This document shows, piece after piece, positions 1 to 9,933 of a DNA stretch of 64,000 nucleotides. The notes beneath the pieces were generated by a model that did no database searches, had not been told where the DNA came from, and was given only the letters and a program-made list of their open reading frames with translations. The DNA comes from Cellulomonas sp. SLBN-39 (GTDB lineage Bacteria; Actinomycetota; Actinomycetes; Actinomycetales; Cellulomonadaceae), in the NCBI RefSeq assembly GCF_006715865.1, contig NZ_VFOA01000001.1, forward strand, positions 2,232,001-2,296,000. Direction: 5' to 3'. The translations under genes were made by a program, and so were the position numbers. Every line of letters starts with the position of its first letter. Position 1 is the stretch's first letter.

Positions 1-56
1 GGGATCGCCCGACGTCGAACGGGACCTGGCTCGTGGACCGGCAGCCCCACGCGTGA
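1..56 (+). CDS. possible 3' end of an upstream gene (partial)
   Basis: One frame is open from the window edge to a TGA at 54-56 and reads as a short tail ending in NGTWLVDRQPHA. It is too short to assign. An 'NGTW' string is common near the end of FHA domains, but that is only a weak hint. The following 156 bases up to fbaA are G-rich and show no other gene. Confidence 0.3.
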   Translation, partial: DRPTSNGTWLVDRQPHA

Positions 57-212
57 GCCAGGGCCCGTTCGGCGGGGTGGTGGGTGGCGGGGGAACAGGT
101 GAGGGGGCGGCGGAGGGAGGGGGTGGGCGGGGCGGACGTCCCGGACGCGGGGTGCTGCGGTGGTGGCAGACTCAGGTCGTACCGCATCCGACTACGCGCA
201 GGAGATGCCGCG

Positions 213-1232
<1,020 letters not shown>

Positions 1233-1250
1233 CCTGACCCGTCACGCACG

Positions 1251-1286
1251 ACGGCCCCGGCCCTCCACGCGGAGGTCCGGGGCCGT
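1251..1286. terminator. intrinsic terminator-like hairpin after fbaA
   Basis: A perfect 10-bp inverted repeat (ACGGCCCCGG / CCGGGGCCGT) encloses a second short stem (CCTCC/GGAGG). It sits between the convergent fbaA and STAS genes, so it could serve both. There is no clear T-run, which is usual in GC-rich actinobacteria. Confidence 0.75.
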
Positions 1287-1335
1287 CTGCCGTCGGGGCC
1301 TGCGCGGCCGTCGGCCGCGCAGCGCGGCGGCTGCG

Positions 1336-1764
1336 TCAGGGCGCGGTCGAGTCGACCGGCTCGAACGGCTCGCTGCTGTCGTCGTCGACGACGTCCAGCA
1401 GCTCGCCGATGCGCGTGACCTCGAGGAGGAAGCGCACGGTCGGGGGCACCCGCAGCAGGCGCACGCGGTGCTCGCTGCGGATCGACAGGCGCGCGAGGAA
1501 CGCGACGCCCGACGAGTCCATGAACGTCACGTGGTGCGCGTCGACCTCGATGGGCAGGCCGCGCTGCTCGGCCTCGCTCGTCGCCTCCTGCAGCTCGGGG
1601 CCCAGGTCGGCGTCGACCTCGCCCGAGAGCACGATCCGGGTGCGGTCGGCCCCGACGATCACCTGCACGGCTCCGGGCTCGCCGGCGGCGGGTGCCGCGA
1701 CGTCGCGCTCCTCCGGGGCGGCCGTGGAGGGGTCCCCGTGGGAGGGGCTGTTACCGTCTCGCAC
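1336..1764 (-). CDS. STAS-domain anti-sigma factor antagonist
   Basis: A 142-residue protein with a single STAS domain (about residues 33-125) after a Pro/Ala-rich N-terminal tail. The FMDSSG motif at residues 81-86 carries the conserved phosphorylatable Ser of SpoIIAA/RsbV-type anti-anti-sigma factors. In that family the unphosphorylated form binds an anti-sigma kinase and frees a sigma factor. Start GTG 1764 is chosen because GGAAGGAG lies just upstream; the open frame extends further but lacks domain content. It diverges from the SpoIIE-type phosphatase that begins 88 bases away and probably acts on it (inference). The partner sigma and anti-sigma factors are not in the window, unless the phosphatase's own ATPase domain is the kinase. 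Confidence 0.9.
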   Translation of the reverse strand: MRDGNSPSHGDPSTAAPEERDVAAPAAGEPGAVQVIVGADRTRIVLSGEVDADLGPELQEATSEAEQRGLPIEVDAHHVTFMDSSGVAFLARLSIRSEHRVRLLRVPPTVRFLLEVTRIGELLDVVDDDSSEPFEPVDSTAP

Positions 1765-1852
1765 GATGCTCCTTCCGGCACGGGGGAGGGGCTCGCCGGG
1801 TGGTCGAGGCGTCCGTCCGTCCGTTCGGCACGGTAGACGATCGGAGGTGGTG

Positions 1853-3970
1853 GTGGTCAACTCCCACGCGAGGTCGGACGTGTCGTCCGTCGACCGGACC
1901 CCCTCCGCCGGGCCGTCCACCGCCCTCCTCGCCCGTGCGCTCGACGCCTCCCCGGTGCCGACGGCCGTGCTCGACGCGGGCGCCGGCCTGCGCGTCGTGT
2001 GGTCGAACGCGGCGCTGGACGCGGCGACCGGGTACCGCCCCGGGGACCTCGTCGGCGTGGACGTGCTCGCCGACCCGCGCGTGCGCGTCCCCGACCCGGC
2101 CACGCTGCGTGACGCCCTGCGCGGCGGTGCCGCGTTCTCCCCCCGGGTGGTGCTGCGCCGCGCCGACGGCGCGCACGTGCCGTGCGAGGCGCACCTGGCA
2201 CCGGTGGACGGAACCACCTGGGTCGTCGCGCTGGAGGACCTGCGGGCGCTGCGCAGCGAACGGGCCGAGCACGTCGCGCGCGTCGCCGCCGAGCAGCGTG
2301 AGCGCCGTGCCCTCGCCCTGGTCTCCCGGGTCTCGGACCTCGTCATGGACGTCGACGAGCCGCACGCGCTGCGGGAGATCGCGGCGCTGCTGGCCGGCGA
2401 GGTCGTCGCGTGGGCGGGGTTCTACCTCGACGACCGGGGGCTCTGGGCGGCCGACGGGCTGGACCCGCGGCGTCCGTCGGTCCGGCCCCGGCCCGCGTCC
2501 GTCCACGCGCCCGGCACCGACCCGGTGGGTGGCCTCCTGGCGGGCCGGGTGACCGGGCCGGTCGAGCTCGACCTCGGCGCACCCTGGGCGGCCGGCTCGT
2601 CCACCGCCTGGCTGGTCGACCAGCTCGTCGACCGGCTCGCAGGCGTGGGCGGCGGTGCGGCGGGCGGCGCAGCGCCGCTGGTGATCGCCGTCCCCGGCCG
2701 GCGGCGCACCGTCGGGCTGCTCGTCGTGCTCCCCCGGGACGACGGCGGGGTGGCCGGGCTCGACGCGCCGACCCGGACGGTGCTCGAGCTGACGGCGCGC
2801 CGCGTCGGGCTCTCGGTCGACAACGTGCGGCTCTACGACCGCGAGCACCGTCTGGCCGAGACGCTGCAGCGCTCGATGCTCCCCGAGCAGGGCGAGGTCG
2901 ACGGGCTCGACGTGTGGACGTACTACTCGCCGAACGCCGACGACGCGCAGGTCGGCGGCGACTGGTACGACGTCCTCCAGCTCGGGCCCGACACCGCCGG
3001 TGTGGTCGTCGGCGACGTCGTCGGCCACGACGTCGAGGCCGCGGCGGCGATGGGGCAGCTGCGCTCGGTGGTGCGGTCGTCACTCGTGGACGCCACGGAC
3101 GCCGGCCGTGCGCTCGACCGCGTCGACCACCTCGTGGCCGGCATGCGCGTGCCGCGCCCCGCCAGCATGGTGCTCTCGGTGCTCGAGCGGACCGCGGGGG
3201 CCTGGCGGGCGGGGCTGGCGCGCGCGGGGCACCTGCCGGTGCTGCTCGTGCGGGAGGGGCAGGCGTCGCTGCTGCAGGGCACCGGCGGTCCGCTCGTCGG
3301 CTTCGGCGGCGCCGGCAGGTCGGCGGACGTCGTCGACCTCCTGCCCGGTGACGTGCTCGTCTACTACACCGACGGCCTCGTCGAGCGCCGCGACCGCAGC
3401 CTGCGCGACGGGCTCGCCGTGCTCGTGGGGGTCGCGGCGCAGGTGACGGCGCGCGACGCCGCGGGGATCGGCGAGGAGCTGCTCGCGCGGCTCGCCGACC
3501 ACCCCGAGGACGACGTCGCGGTGGTGGTGGTGCGGGTGCCGCACGACCACGACGACCGGCGCACGTGGCCCAGCCCGCGGCAGCGGCGCTGGCGCCTGCC
3601 GAGCGAGCCGGCGTCGATCGCGCGGGCCCGCCACGCGGTCCTGCGCACCTGCCAGGCGTGGGACCTGCCCGACGCGGCGAACGCCGAGCTCGTCGTGTCC
3701 GAGCTGGTCGCCAACGCCGTGCTGCACGGGTGGGGGCACGTCTCGCTGCAGCTCCACGACACCGGCGACGGCCTGCGCGTCGAGGTCGAGGACGCCAACC
3801 CGACGCCGCCGGTGACGACGGACGGGCACCCGGGCCGGGTCGGCGGGTTCGGCATGACGATCGTCGAGCGCCTGGCCGACTGGGGGTGGCGGCCCTCGCG
3901 TGCCGGGAAGGTCGTGTGGGCGCGGGTGCGCCCCGGCGCCCTCCCGCGGCCGGGGGCCGACGGCCGCTGA
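1853..3970 (+). CDS. PAS-GAF-SpoIIE phosphatase-HATPase regulator
   Basis: A 705-residue multidomain signalling protein. Domains in order: PAS (about 25-125), GAF (about 150-325), PP2C/SpoIIE serine phosphatase (about 335-560, with LQRSMLPE, GGDWYD, GDVVGHD and YYTDGLVERR metal-site motifs) and a C-terminal HATPase_c of the RsbW/anti-sigma kinase type (about 583-702, with ELVANAVLHG and GGFGMTIV). One polypeptide therefore carries both a phosphatase and a likely Ser/Thr kinase for STAS proteins, under PAS/GAF sensory control (family knowledge). Start GTG 1853 is one of three consecutive in-frame GTG codons; it has the best spacing from GGAGG at 1843-1847. STAS genes lie on both sides on the opposite strand. 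The sensed signal is unknown. Confidence 0.93.
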   Translation: MVNSHARSDVSSVDRTPSAGPSTALLARALDASPVPTAVLDAGAGLRVVWSNAALDAATGYRPGDLVGVDVLADPRVRVPDPATLRDALRGGAAFSPRVVLRRADGAHVPCEAHLAPVDGTTWVVALEDLRALRSERAEHVARVAAEQRERRALALVSRVSDLVMDVDEPHALREIAALLAGEVVAWAGFYLDDRGLWAADGLDPRRPSVRPRPASVHAPGTDPVGGLLAGRVTGPVELDLGAPWAAGSSTAWLVDQLVDRLAGVGGGAAGGAAPLVIAVPGRRRTVGLLVVLPRDDGGVAGLDAPTRTVLELTARRVGLSVDNVRLYDREHRLAETLQRSMLPEQGEVDGLDVWTYYSPNADDAQVGGDWYDVLQLGPDTAGVVVGDVVGHDVEAAAAMGQLRSVVRSSLVDATDAGRALDRVDHLVAGMRVPRPASMVLSVLERTAGAWRAGLARAGHLPVLLVREGQASLLQGTGGPLVGFGGAGRSADVVDLLPGDVLVYYTDGLVERRDRSLRDGLAVLVGVAAQVTARDAAGIGEELLARLADHPEDDVAVVVVRVPHDHDDRRTWPSPRQRRWRLPSEPASIARARHAVLRTCQAWDLPDAANAELVVSELVANAVLHGWGHVSLQLHDTGDGLRVEVEDANPTPPVTTDGHPGRVGGFGMTIVERLADWGWRPSRAGKVVWARVRPGALPRPGADGR

Positions 3971-3993
3971 CCCCGTCGGCGCAGGGCCCGGGC

Positions 3994-4359
3994 TCAGGCG
4001 GGTGCGGGCGCCTGGTGCGGCTCGCGGACCTCGGCACCGTCGGACTCGCACCGGTGGTCCGCGTCGATGCGGAACAGGTCGAGGGCGCCGCAGATCTCCA
4101 GCACGAACAGGTCGCGGTCGGCGGTGCCCCGCAGCACCGTCGCCCCGCCGCGACGCCGGCCCGCGTCGGCGAGCGAGATGAGGAACGCCGCACCTGTCGA
4201 GTCCATGAACGTCACCCGGCACATGTCGATGACGAGGAGCTGGCGGCGCAGCCCGACGACCCGCGCGGTCACCTCGGGGAACTGCTCGCGCTCGGCGAGG
4301 TCCAGGTCGCCGGCCACGACGAGCGTCGTGGTCGTCGAGGACGTCGAGATCTCGATCAT
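3994..4359 (-). CDS. second STAS-domain anti-sigma factor antagonist
   Basis: A 121-residue protein consisting almost entirely of a STAS domain. The FMDSTG motif at residues 51-56 carries the conserved phosphoacceptor Ser54. It is a paralogue of the STAS protein at 1336-1764 but lacks that protein's N-terminal tail and has a longer charged C-terminus. It converges on the phosphatase/kinase gene with only 23 bases between stops. The two STAS genes bracketing one phosphatase-kinase suggest competing or sequential substrates in a partner-switching module (inference). The ribosome site is weak (AGGA about 9 bases upstream of ATG 4359). Confidence 0.9.
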   Translation of the reverse strand: MIEISTSSTTTTLVVAGDLDLAEREQFPEVTARVVGLRRQLLVIDMCRVTFMDSTGAAFLISLADAGRRRGGATVLRGTADRDLFVLEICGALDLFRIDADHRCESDGAEVREPHQAPAPA

Positions 4360-4563
4360 GGGCCGTCCTGTGCTCCGTGACCGACCGTGAGGGAGGGGGA
4401 GTGCTGGCGCGGGGACGCCGGGTTGGTCGGCCGTTCGACTGTAACCGTGCACACCCGGGCCCGCACGCCGGGGGAGCGCGTTCACCCGACGGGCGGGACG
4501 CGGTGCGACGGCCCGCCGCAGGGCCCCGCCGGGACCGTCGCCGCGGGGTGCGAGACTGCGCGC

Positions 4564-4980
4564 ATGACGCACCACGACCTCCTGGGCGGTCCCGCCCCCA
4601 CGCTCCTGCCCGCCGACGGCCCCGACGCCACGGTCCGTGCCGCGCTCGCGGCGGACGGCGACGCCCGCTCCGCGGCCCGGGCGACCCCGGCGTCCTCGCT
4701 GGCCTGGGCGCTGCTGGCCGAGCAGGAGACGGACGCGGTGGCGGCCTACGCGTACGCGCGGACCGGGTACCACCGCGGTCTGGACGCGCTGCGCCGGGCG
4801 GGGTGGCGCGGCCAGGGCCCCGTCCCCGCGTCGCACCAGCCCAACCAGGGGTTCCTGCGGGCGCTGCTGGCGCTCGCCGAGGCCGCGGACGCGATCGGCG
4901 AGCAGGAGGAGGCCGAGCGCTGCGCCCGCTTCCTCGTGGACAGCGCGACGTCGGCGGACGAGGTCCGCGCGCTGCGCTGA
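4564..4980 (+). CDS. DUF3151 family protein
   Basis: A 138-residue soluble protein recognisable as the actinobacterial DUF3151 family: SSLAWALLAEQ, YAYARTGYHRGLDALRRAGW and SHQPNQGFLRALLAL are typical conserved blocks. The function is unknown. Its position between fbaA and purA is conserved in mycobacteria and other actinobacteria (family knowledge), which supports the call but does not reveal a role. The ATG lies six bases after a GAGACT element that could serve as a -10 box, with no clear Shine-Dalgarno sequence, so a leaderless mRNA is possible. It is predicted to be all-helical and cytoplasmic, with no membrane segment. Confidence 0.9.
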   Translation: MTHHDLLGGPAPTLLPADGPDATVRAALAADGDARSAARATPASSLAWALLAEQETDAVAAYAYARTGYHRGLDALRRAGWRGQGPVPASHQPNQGFLRALLALAEAADAIGEQEEAERCARFLVDSATSADEVRALR

Positions 4981-5154
4981 CGGGCTCCGGCCGACCGGTG
5001 GGCGGAGCTCCCGGTCCCGGCGGGTGCGGCTCGGGTAACCTGCACCAGGCCCCGGGTCACTGCCGCCCGGGCCCGGGTCACCCGCGCCGCGAGCCCGCTC
5101 GCGCCCGTCTGCGGGCGGAGCCGCACCGCAGGGCAGCAGGAAGTGGTGATCCGC

Positions 5155-6441
5155 ATGCCGGCCGTCGTGGTGCTCGGGGCCCAGTGGGGCGACGAGGGCA
5201 AGGGCAAGGCGACCGACCAGCTCGGTGAGCGCACCGACGTCGTGGTGAAGTTCAACGGCGGCAACAACGCCGGCCACACCGTGGTGATCGAGGGCGAGAA
5301 GTACGCGCTGCACCTGCTGCCGTCCGGCATCCTCACGCCCGGCGTCGTCCCGGTCATCGCCAACGGCGTCGTCGTCGACATCGACGTGCTGTTCGAGGAG
5401 ATCGACGCGCTCGAGGCCCGCGGCGTCGACACCTCGCGCCTGCTGGTGTCCTCGGCCGCGCATGTCATCGCGCCGTACCACCGCACGCTCGACAAGGTCA
5501 CCGAGCGGTTCCTCGGCAAGCGCAAGATCGGCACGACCGGGCGCGGCATCGGCCCGACGTACGCGGACAAGATCAACCGCATCGGCATCCGGGTGCAGGA
5601 CCTGTTCGACGAGAAGATCCTGCGACAGAAGGTCGAGGGTGCCCTCGACCAGAAGAACCACCTGCTGGTGAAGGTCTACAACCGGCGCGCGACGACGGTC
5701 GACGAGACGGTGGACGAGCTGCTGCGCCACGCGGAGCGGCTGCGCCCGATGGTCGCGGACACGCCCGTCTACCTCAACCGCGCGCTGGACGAGGGCAAGA
5801 CGGTCGTGTTCGAGGCGGGTCAGGCCACGATGCTCGACATCGACCACGGCACCTACCCGTTCGTCACGTCCTCGGCGTGCACCGCCGGCGGCGCGTGCAC
5901 CGGCTCCGGCGTCGGCCCGACGCGGCTCGACCGCGTGGTCGCCGTGGCCAAGGCGTACACGACCCGCGTGGGCGAGGGCCCGTTCCCGACCGAGCTGCTC
6001 GACGCCGACGGGGAGTGGCTGCGTCAGGTCGGCGGGGAGTTCGGCACGACGACGGGACGACCGCGCCGCACCGGCTGGTACGACGCGGTCGTGGTGCGGT
6101 ACGCGTCGCTCGTCAACGGCCTCACCGACCTGGTGGTGACCAAGCTCGACGTGCTCACCGGCCGGGACCGCATCCCCGTCTGCGTGGCCTACGACGTCGA
6201 CGGGCGCCGGGTGGAGGACATGCCCGTGGACCAGTCGGACTTCCACCACGCCAGGCCCGTGTACGAGTACCTCGACGGCTGGTCGGAGGACATCTCGCAG
6301 GCGCGCGACGTCGACGACCTGCCGAAGGCGGCCCAGCGCTACCTGCAGTTCCTCGAGGACGTCTCGGGCACCCGCATCTCGTCGGTCGGCGTGGGCCCGG
6401 GCCGCGAGGCCACGATCATCCGCCACGACCTGCTGGCCTGA
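5155..6441 (+). CDS. purA: adenylosuccinate synthetase
   Basis: Catalyses the GTP-dependent condensation of IMP with aspartate to adenylosuccinate, the first committed step to AMP, in the cytoplasm. The 428-residue product matches the usual length. It shows the N-terminal [11 protein letters not shown]-loop with the catalytic Asp, NAGHT with the catalytic His, [13 protein letters not shown], and [14 protein letters not shown] and C-terminal GVGPGRE substrate loops. ATG 5155 gives the canonical [15 protein letters not shown] start. Two in-frame GTGs (5143, 5146) sit closer to AGGAAG, so a start up to four residues earlier cannot be excluded. It stands alone, converging on the MFS gene. Confidence 0.98.
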   Translation: MPAVVVLGAQWGDEGKGKATDQLGERTDVVVKFNGGNNAGHTVVIEGEKYALHLLPSGILTPGVVPVIANGVVVDIDVLFEEIDALEARGVDTSRLLVSSAAHVIAPYHRTLDKVTERFLGKRKIGTTGRGIGPTYADKINRIGIRVQDLFDEKILRQKVEGALDQKNHLLVKVYNRRATTVDETVDELLRHAERLRPMVADTPVYLNRALDEGKTVVFEAGQATMLDIDHGTYPFVTSSACTAGGACTGSGVGPTRLDRVVAVAKAYTTRVGEGPFPTELLDADGEWLRQVGGEFGTTTGRPRRTGWYDAVVVRYASLVNGLTDLVVTKLDVLTGRDRIPVCVAYDVDGRRVEDMPVDQSDFHHARPVYEYLDGWSEDISQARDVDDLPKAAQRYLQFLEDVSGTRISSVGVGPGREATIIRHDLLA

Positions 6442-6445
6442 GCGC

Positions 6446-6489
6446 CCCGGCCCCGGCCCCGTCCCGCGTCACCGCGCGCCGGGGCCGGG
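6446..6489. terminator. hairpin between purA and the convergent MFS gene
   Basis: An 11-bp perfect inverted repeat (CCCGGCCCCGG / CCGGGGCCGGG) spans the short purA-MFS gap. Its right arm lies inside the 3' end of the MFS gene. It is a likely bidirectional terminator. Confidence 0.5.
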
Positions 6490-7731
6490 CAGGTCGCGCT
6501 GGCGGACCTGGGACGCGAGCGCGCCGACGGCGAGGACGCTGAGCCCGACGGCGCCGAGGAGCGCGGTCGCGAGGCCGGCGCGTCCGGCGACCAGTCCCGC
6601 GAGCAGCGCCCCGACGGGCATGAGGCCGTGGACGAGCGTGCGGCCCGCTCCCGCGACGCGGCCCAGCAGGTGCGGGGGCGTGACGCGCTGCCGGACGGTC
6701 TCGTTGACGACGTTGCCGACCGCGCTCAGCGCCCCGACGGCGACGAGCGTGCCGGCGACGGCGGCCGGGTGCGGGGCGAGCACCGGGACGAGCAGCAGCA
6801 TGAACGCCACGCCGTACGCGCCGACCATCGCGCGGACCTCGCCGGTGCGCCGCGCGACCCCGGAGGCGGTGAGCGAACCGGCCACCGCACCGACGGCCAG
6901 GCCCACGAGCAGGAGCGGGAACGTCTGCGGCGTCATGCCCACCGGTGAGCCGGGGCCGACGACCCAGAGCGTGAAGACGGTGAAGTAGGCGGTGCTGGCC
7001 ATGTTGACCACGGCGCCGGCGAGGACGACGGGCCGCAGGACCGGGTGCCGTGCGACGAACCCGAGCCCGGCCCGGGCCTCCTCCCACGCCCGGGCGGCGG
7101 CACGGGGTGCCCGGGTGCGCGCGTCGTGGGGCGCTGAGCGGACGGTGCCCCGGACGCCGCGCACCAGCACGACCGCCGCGACGGCGGCGAGCACGGCGGG
7201 GGCCCCGAGCGCCCATCCGGTCCCGAGCACCAGCAGCCCCGCGGCGAGCGGCCCGCCGAGGAACGCGTTGGCGACCTGCTGGACCGCGACGAGGCGCCCG
7301 TTGGCGACGGGCAGCAGGGTGGGGTCGACGAGCTCGGGGACGAGAGCGGTCGCTGCGAGGTCTGCGAGGACCTCCGTGACGCCGTAGGCGAGGACGACGA
7401 CGACGAGCAGGGGAAGCGTCAGCCGGCCGGTGACGGCGAGCGTGGTCGCGCCCGCGAGGAGCACGGCGCGAGCGGCGAGCGCGGCGGTCTGGGTGAGGCG
7501 TCGGTCGGAGCGGTCCACGACGACGCCCGCGACGAGCCCCAGCACGAGCCACGGCACCCAGGCGGCCGCGGACACCAGCGCGACCTGGCCGGGTGCACGG
7601 GTGAGGCCGAGCGCGAGGAGCGGGACCGCGACCTGGACGATGCCGTCGCCGAGGTTGGCCGCGCCGCTGGCGGCGACCAGGGCGTGGAAGCGGGGGCCGA
7701 GCCGGGGCGGCGCGGGTGCGGCGGTGCTCAT
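6469..7731 (-). CDS. MFS transporter, drug/siderophore exporter type
   Basis: A 420-residue inner-membrane protein with about twelve hydrophobic helices, of the MFS_3/EntS-like group (proton-driven efflux of small molecules or siderophores). The first helix contains ASGAANLGDGIVQVAVPLLAL and the loop after helix 2 contains VVDRSDRRL, matching the family's conserved motif A region. ATG 7731 is used because GAGG precedes it by 5 bases; an upstream extension to 7794 would run through the operator. It is divergently transcribed from the ArsR-like regulator at 7809, which probably represses it in response to an exported compound (inference). The substrate is unknown. Confidence 0.9.
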   Translation of the reverse strand: MSTAAPAPPRLGPRFHALVAASGAANLGDGIVQVAVPLLALGLTRAPGQVALVSAAAWVPWLVLGLVAGVVVDRSDRRLTQTAALAARAVLLAGATTLAVTGRLTLPLLVVVVLAYGVTEVLADLAATALVPELVDPTLLPVANGRLVAVQQVANAFLGGPLAAGLLVLGTGWALGAPAVLAAVAAVVLVRGVRGTVRSAPHDARTRAPRAAARAWEEARAGLGFVARHPVLRPVVLAGAVVNMASTAYFTVFTLWVVGPGSPVGMTPQTFPLLLVGLAVGAVAGSLTASGVARRTGEVRAMVGAYGVAFMLLLVPVLAPHPAAVAGTLVAVGALSAVGNVVNETVRQRVTPPHLLGRVAGAGRTLVHGLMPVGALLAGLVAGRAGLATALLGAVGLSVLAVGALASQVRQRDLPGPGAR

Positions 7732-7758
7732 GCGGACCTCGTTAGGGTGGGAGGGAGT

Positions 7759-7807
7759 CTTTGCAAGGAAGTCTCTGCAAAGTAACGACTGCAAAGGTAT
7801 CTCTGCA
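7759..7807. promoter_or_regulatory. operator-like TGCAAAG repeats between regulator and MFS gene
   Basis: Within 49 bases the core TGCAAAG occurs as CTTTGCA at 7759-7765, TGCAAAG at 7776-7782 and TGCAAAG at 7790-7796. The first two form a perfect 7-bp inverted repeat with a 10-bp spacer. TCTCTGCA is also repeated at 7772 and 7800. The array lies directly before the regulator's ATG, so binding would block its own transcription as well as that of the MFS gene. This AT-richer patch stands out from its surroundings. Confidence 0.7.
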
Positions 7808-7808
7808 C

Positions 7809-8411
7809 ATGGCTGCCGACAACACCCCTGCGCCGACCGACCGGCTCGGCGCCTCCGCGCTCAAGGCCTTCACCCACCCCCTGCGCATGGCCCTGCTCAG
7901 CGCGCTGCAGGAGGGCCCCGCCACGGCCACGATGCTGGCCCGGCGCCTCGGGGAGTCCAGCGGGCAGACCAGCTACCACCTGCGCCAGCTCGAGCGGCAC
8001 GGCCTCGTCGAGGACGACCCCGCGCACGTCGGCGGGCGCGAGCGCTGGTGGCGCGCCGTCGGCTTCACCGTCGACGGCGGCGCGATGCTCGCGGACCCCG
8101 CGACCACGACCAACGCCCAGGACCTCGTCGCCTTCGCCGTGGCCGACCAGGCCCGCACGCTGGGGGAGTGGGCGGCGCGGCTCGGCACCGACCACGCCCG
8201 ACGGGGCCAGGCCGCGCTGAGCGCGACCCTGGACCTGACCGAGGAGGAGGCCGTCGACCTCGTGACCCGCGGCCAGCGCCTGCTCGACGAGGTGTCCGCC
8301 GAGGCCGAGGCCCGCGCCGCGGCAGGGGCCACCGGCGACCGGCGGCGCGTGCGGGTCTACTTCAACGTGCTGCCGCTGCCCGCGCCCGGCACCCCCGGCG
8401 CCGACACCTGA
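7809..8411 (+). CDS. ArsR-like winged-helix regulator
   Basis: A 200-residue DNA-binding protein. An N-terminal winged helix (about residues 15-85) contains FTHPLRMALLSALQ and ARRLGESSGQTSYHLRQLERHGLVE, the HTH_20/ArsR pattern. A C-terminal helical part (about 90-190) is probably the effector and dimer domain. No metal-binding Cys cluster is visible, so it is not a classical metal sensor. It diverges from the MFS exporter with TGCAAAG repeats between them; autorepression plus exporter control is the simplest model (inference). ATG 7809 has only a weak AAAGG 11 bases upstream, and longer in-frame starts would fall inside the operator. Confidence 0.9.
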   Translation: MAADNTPAPTDRLGASALKAFTHPLRMALLSALQEGPATATMLARRLGESSGQTSYHLRQLERHGLVEDDPAHVGGRERWWRAVGFTVDGGAMLADPATTTNAQDLVAFAVADQARTLGEWAARLGTDHARRGQAALSATLDLTEEEAVDLVTRGQRLLDEVSAEAEARAAAGATGDRRRVRVYFNVLPLPAPGTPGADT

Positions 8412-8461
8412 ACGCGGACGTCGGCGGGCGGGATCCGGGGCGGCCGGTACGCTCGACCGCC

Positions 8462-9766
8462 GTGGAGATCCTCGTCGTCGGCACCGGTGCCCGTGAGCAC
8501 GCCCTCGTCCGCACGCTGTCCCTCGACCCGGACGTGAGCGGGGTGCACGCAGCCCCCGGCAACCCCGGGATGGCCCGGCAGGCGCAGCTGCACGACGTCG
8601 ACCCGCTCGACGGTGCCGCGGTGGCCGCGCTCGCGACGTCCCTGGGCGTCGACCTCGTGGTCGTGGGGCCGGAGGCGCCGCTCGTCGCCGGGGTCGCCGA
8701 CGCCGTGCGCGCCGCGGGGCTCCCCGTGTTCGGCCCGTCGGCGCAGGCCGCGCGCCTCGAGGGCTCCAAGGCGTTCGCCAAGGAGATCATGGCCGCCGCG
8801 GGCGTCCCCACCGCCGAGCCGCGCGTCGCGACGACGGTCGACGAGGTCGCCGCAGCCCTCGACACGTTCGGTGCCCCGTACGTCGTCAAGGACGACGGGC
8901 TGGCCGCGGGCAAGGGCGTCGTGGTCACGTCCGACCGCGACGAGGCCCTCGCGCACGCGCGTGCCTGCCTGGAGAAGGACGGCGCGGCCGTCGTCGTGGA
9001 GGAGTACCTCGACGGCCCCGAGGTCTCGCTCTTCGTGCTCAGCGACGGCACCGACGTGGTGCCGCTCGTGCCCGCGCAGGACTTCAAGCGCGCCTTCGAC
9101 GGGGACGCCGGGCCCAACACCGGGGGCATGGGCGCGTACTCGCCGCTGCCGTGGGCGCCGGACGACCTCGTCGAGCAGGTCGTCGAGACCGTCGCCCGGC
9201 CCACCGTCGCGGAGATGGCGCGCCGCGGCACGCCCTTCGTCGGTGTCCTGTACTGCGGGCTGGCCCTGACCAGCAAGGGGCTGCGCGTCGTGGAGTTCAA
9301 CGCCCGCTTCGGCGACCCCGAGACGCAGGTGGTGCTCGCGCGGCTCGGCACCCCGCTCGCAGGCGTCCTGCTCGCCGCGGCGACCGGGCGCCTGGGTGAG
9401 CTCGAGCCGCTGCACTGGCGTGCGGACTCCGCCGTCACCGTGGTCGTCGCCGCGCACGGGTACCCCGCGGACCCGCGCACGGGTGACCCGATCACGGGCC
9501 TGGAGGCCGCCGACACCGCTCCCGGGGTGCACGTGCTGCACGCCGGGACCGCGTGGCGGACCACGGACGCCGCCAGCGTGAACCCCCTCGACGACCCCCT
9601 GCTCGTGTCGGCGGGCGGCCGGGTGCTCTCGGTCGTGGGGGTCGGCGAGACGCTCGCGGAGGCGCGCCGCGCCGCGTACGTGGCCGTCGACCAGGTCAAC
9701 CTCGCGGGCTCGCACCACCGCACCGACATCGCCCTGGCGGCGGCCGAGGAGCAGCAGCCCGTCTGA
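8462..9766 (+). CDS. purD: phosphoribosylamine-glycine ligase (GAR synthetase)
   Basis: Second step of de novo purine synthesis: phosphoribosylamine plus glycine plus ATP gives glycinamide ribonucleotide. The 434-residue ATP-grasp enzyme shows MEILVVGTGAREHAL at the N-terminus, GPEAPLVAG, the ATP-grasp segment VKDDGLAAGKGVVV, DGPEVSLFVLSDG, TGGMGAYSP and the metal-binding EFNARFGDPETQ. GTG 8462 has no Shine-Dalgarno, but a TACGCT box ends 8 bases before it, suggesting a leaderless transcript. It is a stand-alone gene; G/C hairpins downstream probably end transcription. Confidence 0.97.
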   Translation: MEILVVGTGAREHALVRTLSLDPDVSGVHAAPGNPGMARQAQLHDVDPLDGAAVAALATSLGVDLVVVGPEAPLVAGVADAVRAAGLPVFGPSAQAARLEGSKAFAKEIMAAAGVPTAEPRVATTVDEVAAALDTFGAPYVVKDDGLAAGKGVVVTSDRDEALAHARACLEKDGAAVVVEEYLDGPEVSLFVLSDGTDVVPLVPAQDFKRAFDGDAGPNTGGMGAYSPLPWAPDDLVEQVVETVARPTVAEMARRGTPFVGVLYCGLALTSKGLRVVEFNARFGDPETQVVLARLGTPLAGVLLAAATGRLGELEPLHWRADSAVTVVVAAHGYPADPRTGDPITGLEAADTAPGVHVLHAGTAWRTTDAASVNPLDDPLLVSAGGRVLSVVGVGETLAEARRAAYVAVDQVNLAGSHHRTDIALAAAEEQQPV

Positions 9767-9868
9767 TCGCGGGCGCACCGTGCCCCGGGCGGGGGGTTGT
9801 GGTGCACCCCCTGTGAACGTCCGGTGGACCGGGCCCGCGCGGGCCCCCGGCCCGGCACGGTGACGTCC

Positions 9869-9903
9869 GGGGCCGACGGCCCCGCGTCCCGCGCACGCGG
9901 GAC
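9869..9903 (+). terminator. paired GC hairpins between purD and the LCP gene
   Basis: Two adjacent inverted repeats are present: GGGGCC/GGCCCC with a 3-base loop at 9869-9883, and GTCCCGCG/CGCGGGAC at 9886-9903. They may end purD transcription or form part of the LCP 5' region. Confidence 0.45.
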
Positions 9904-9933
9904 GGCGACCGGGAGCGGCAGGGGTGCGCGGGC

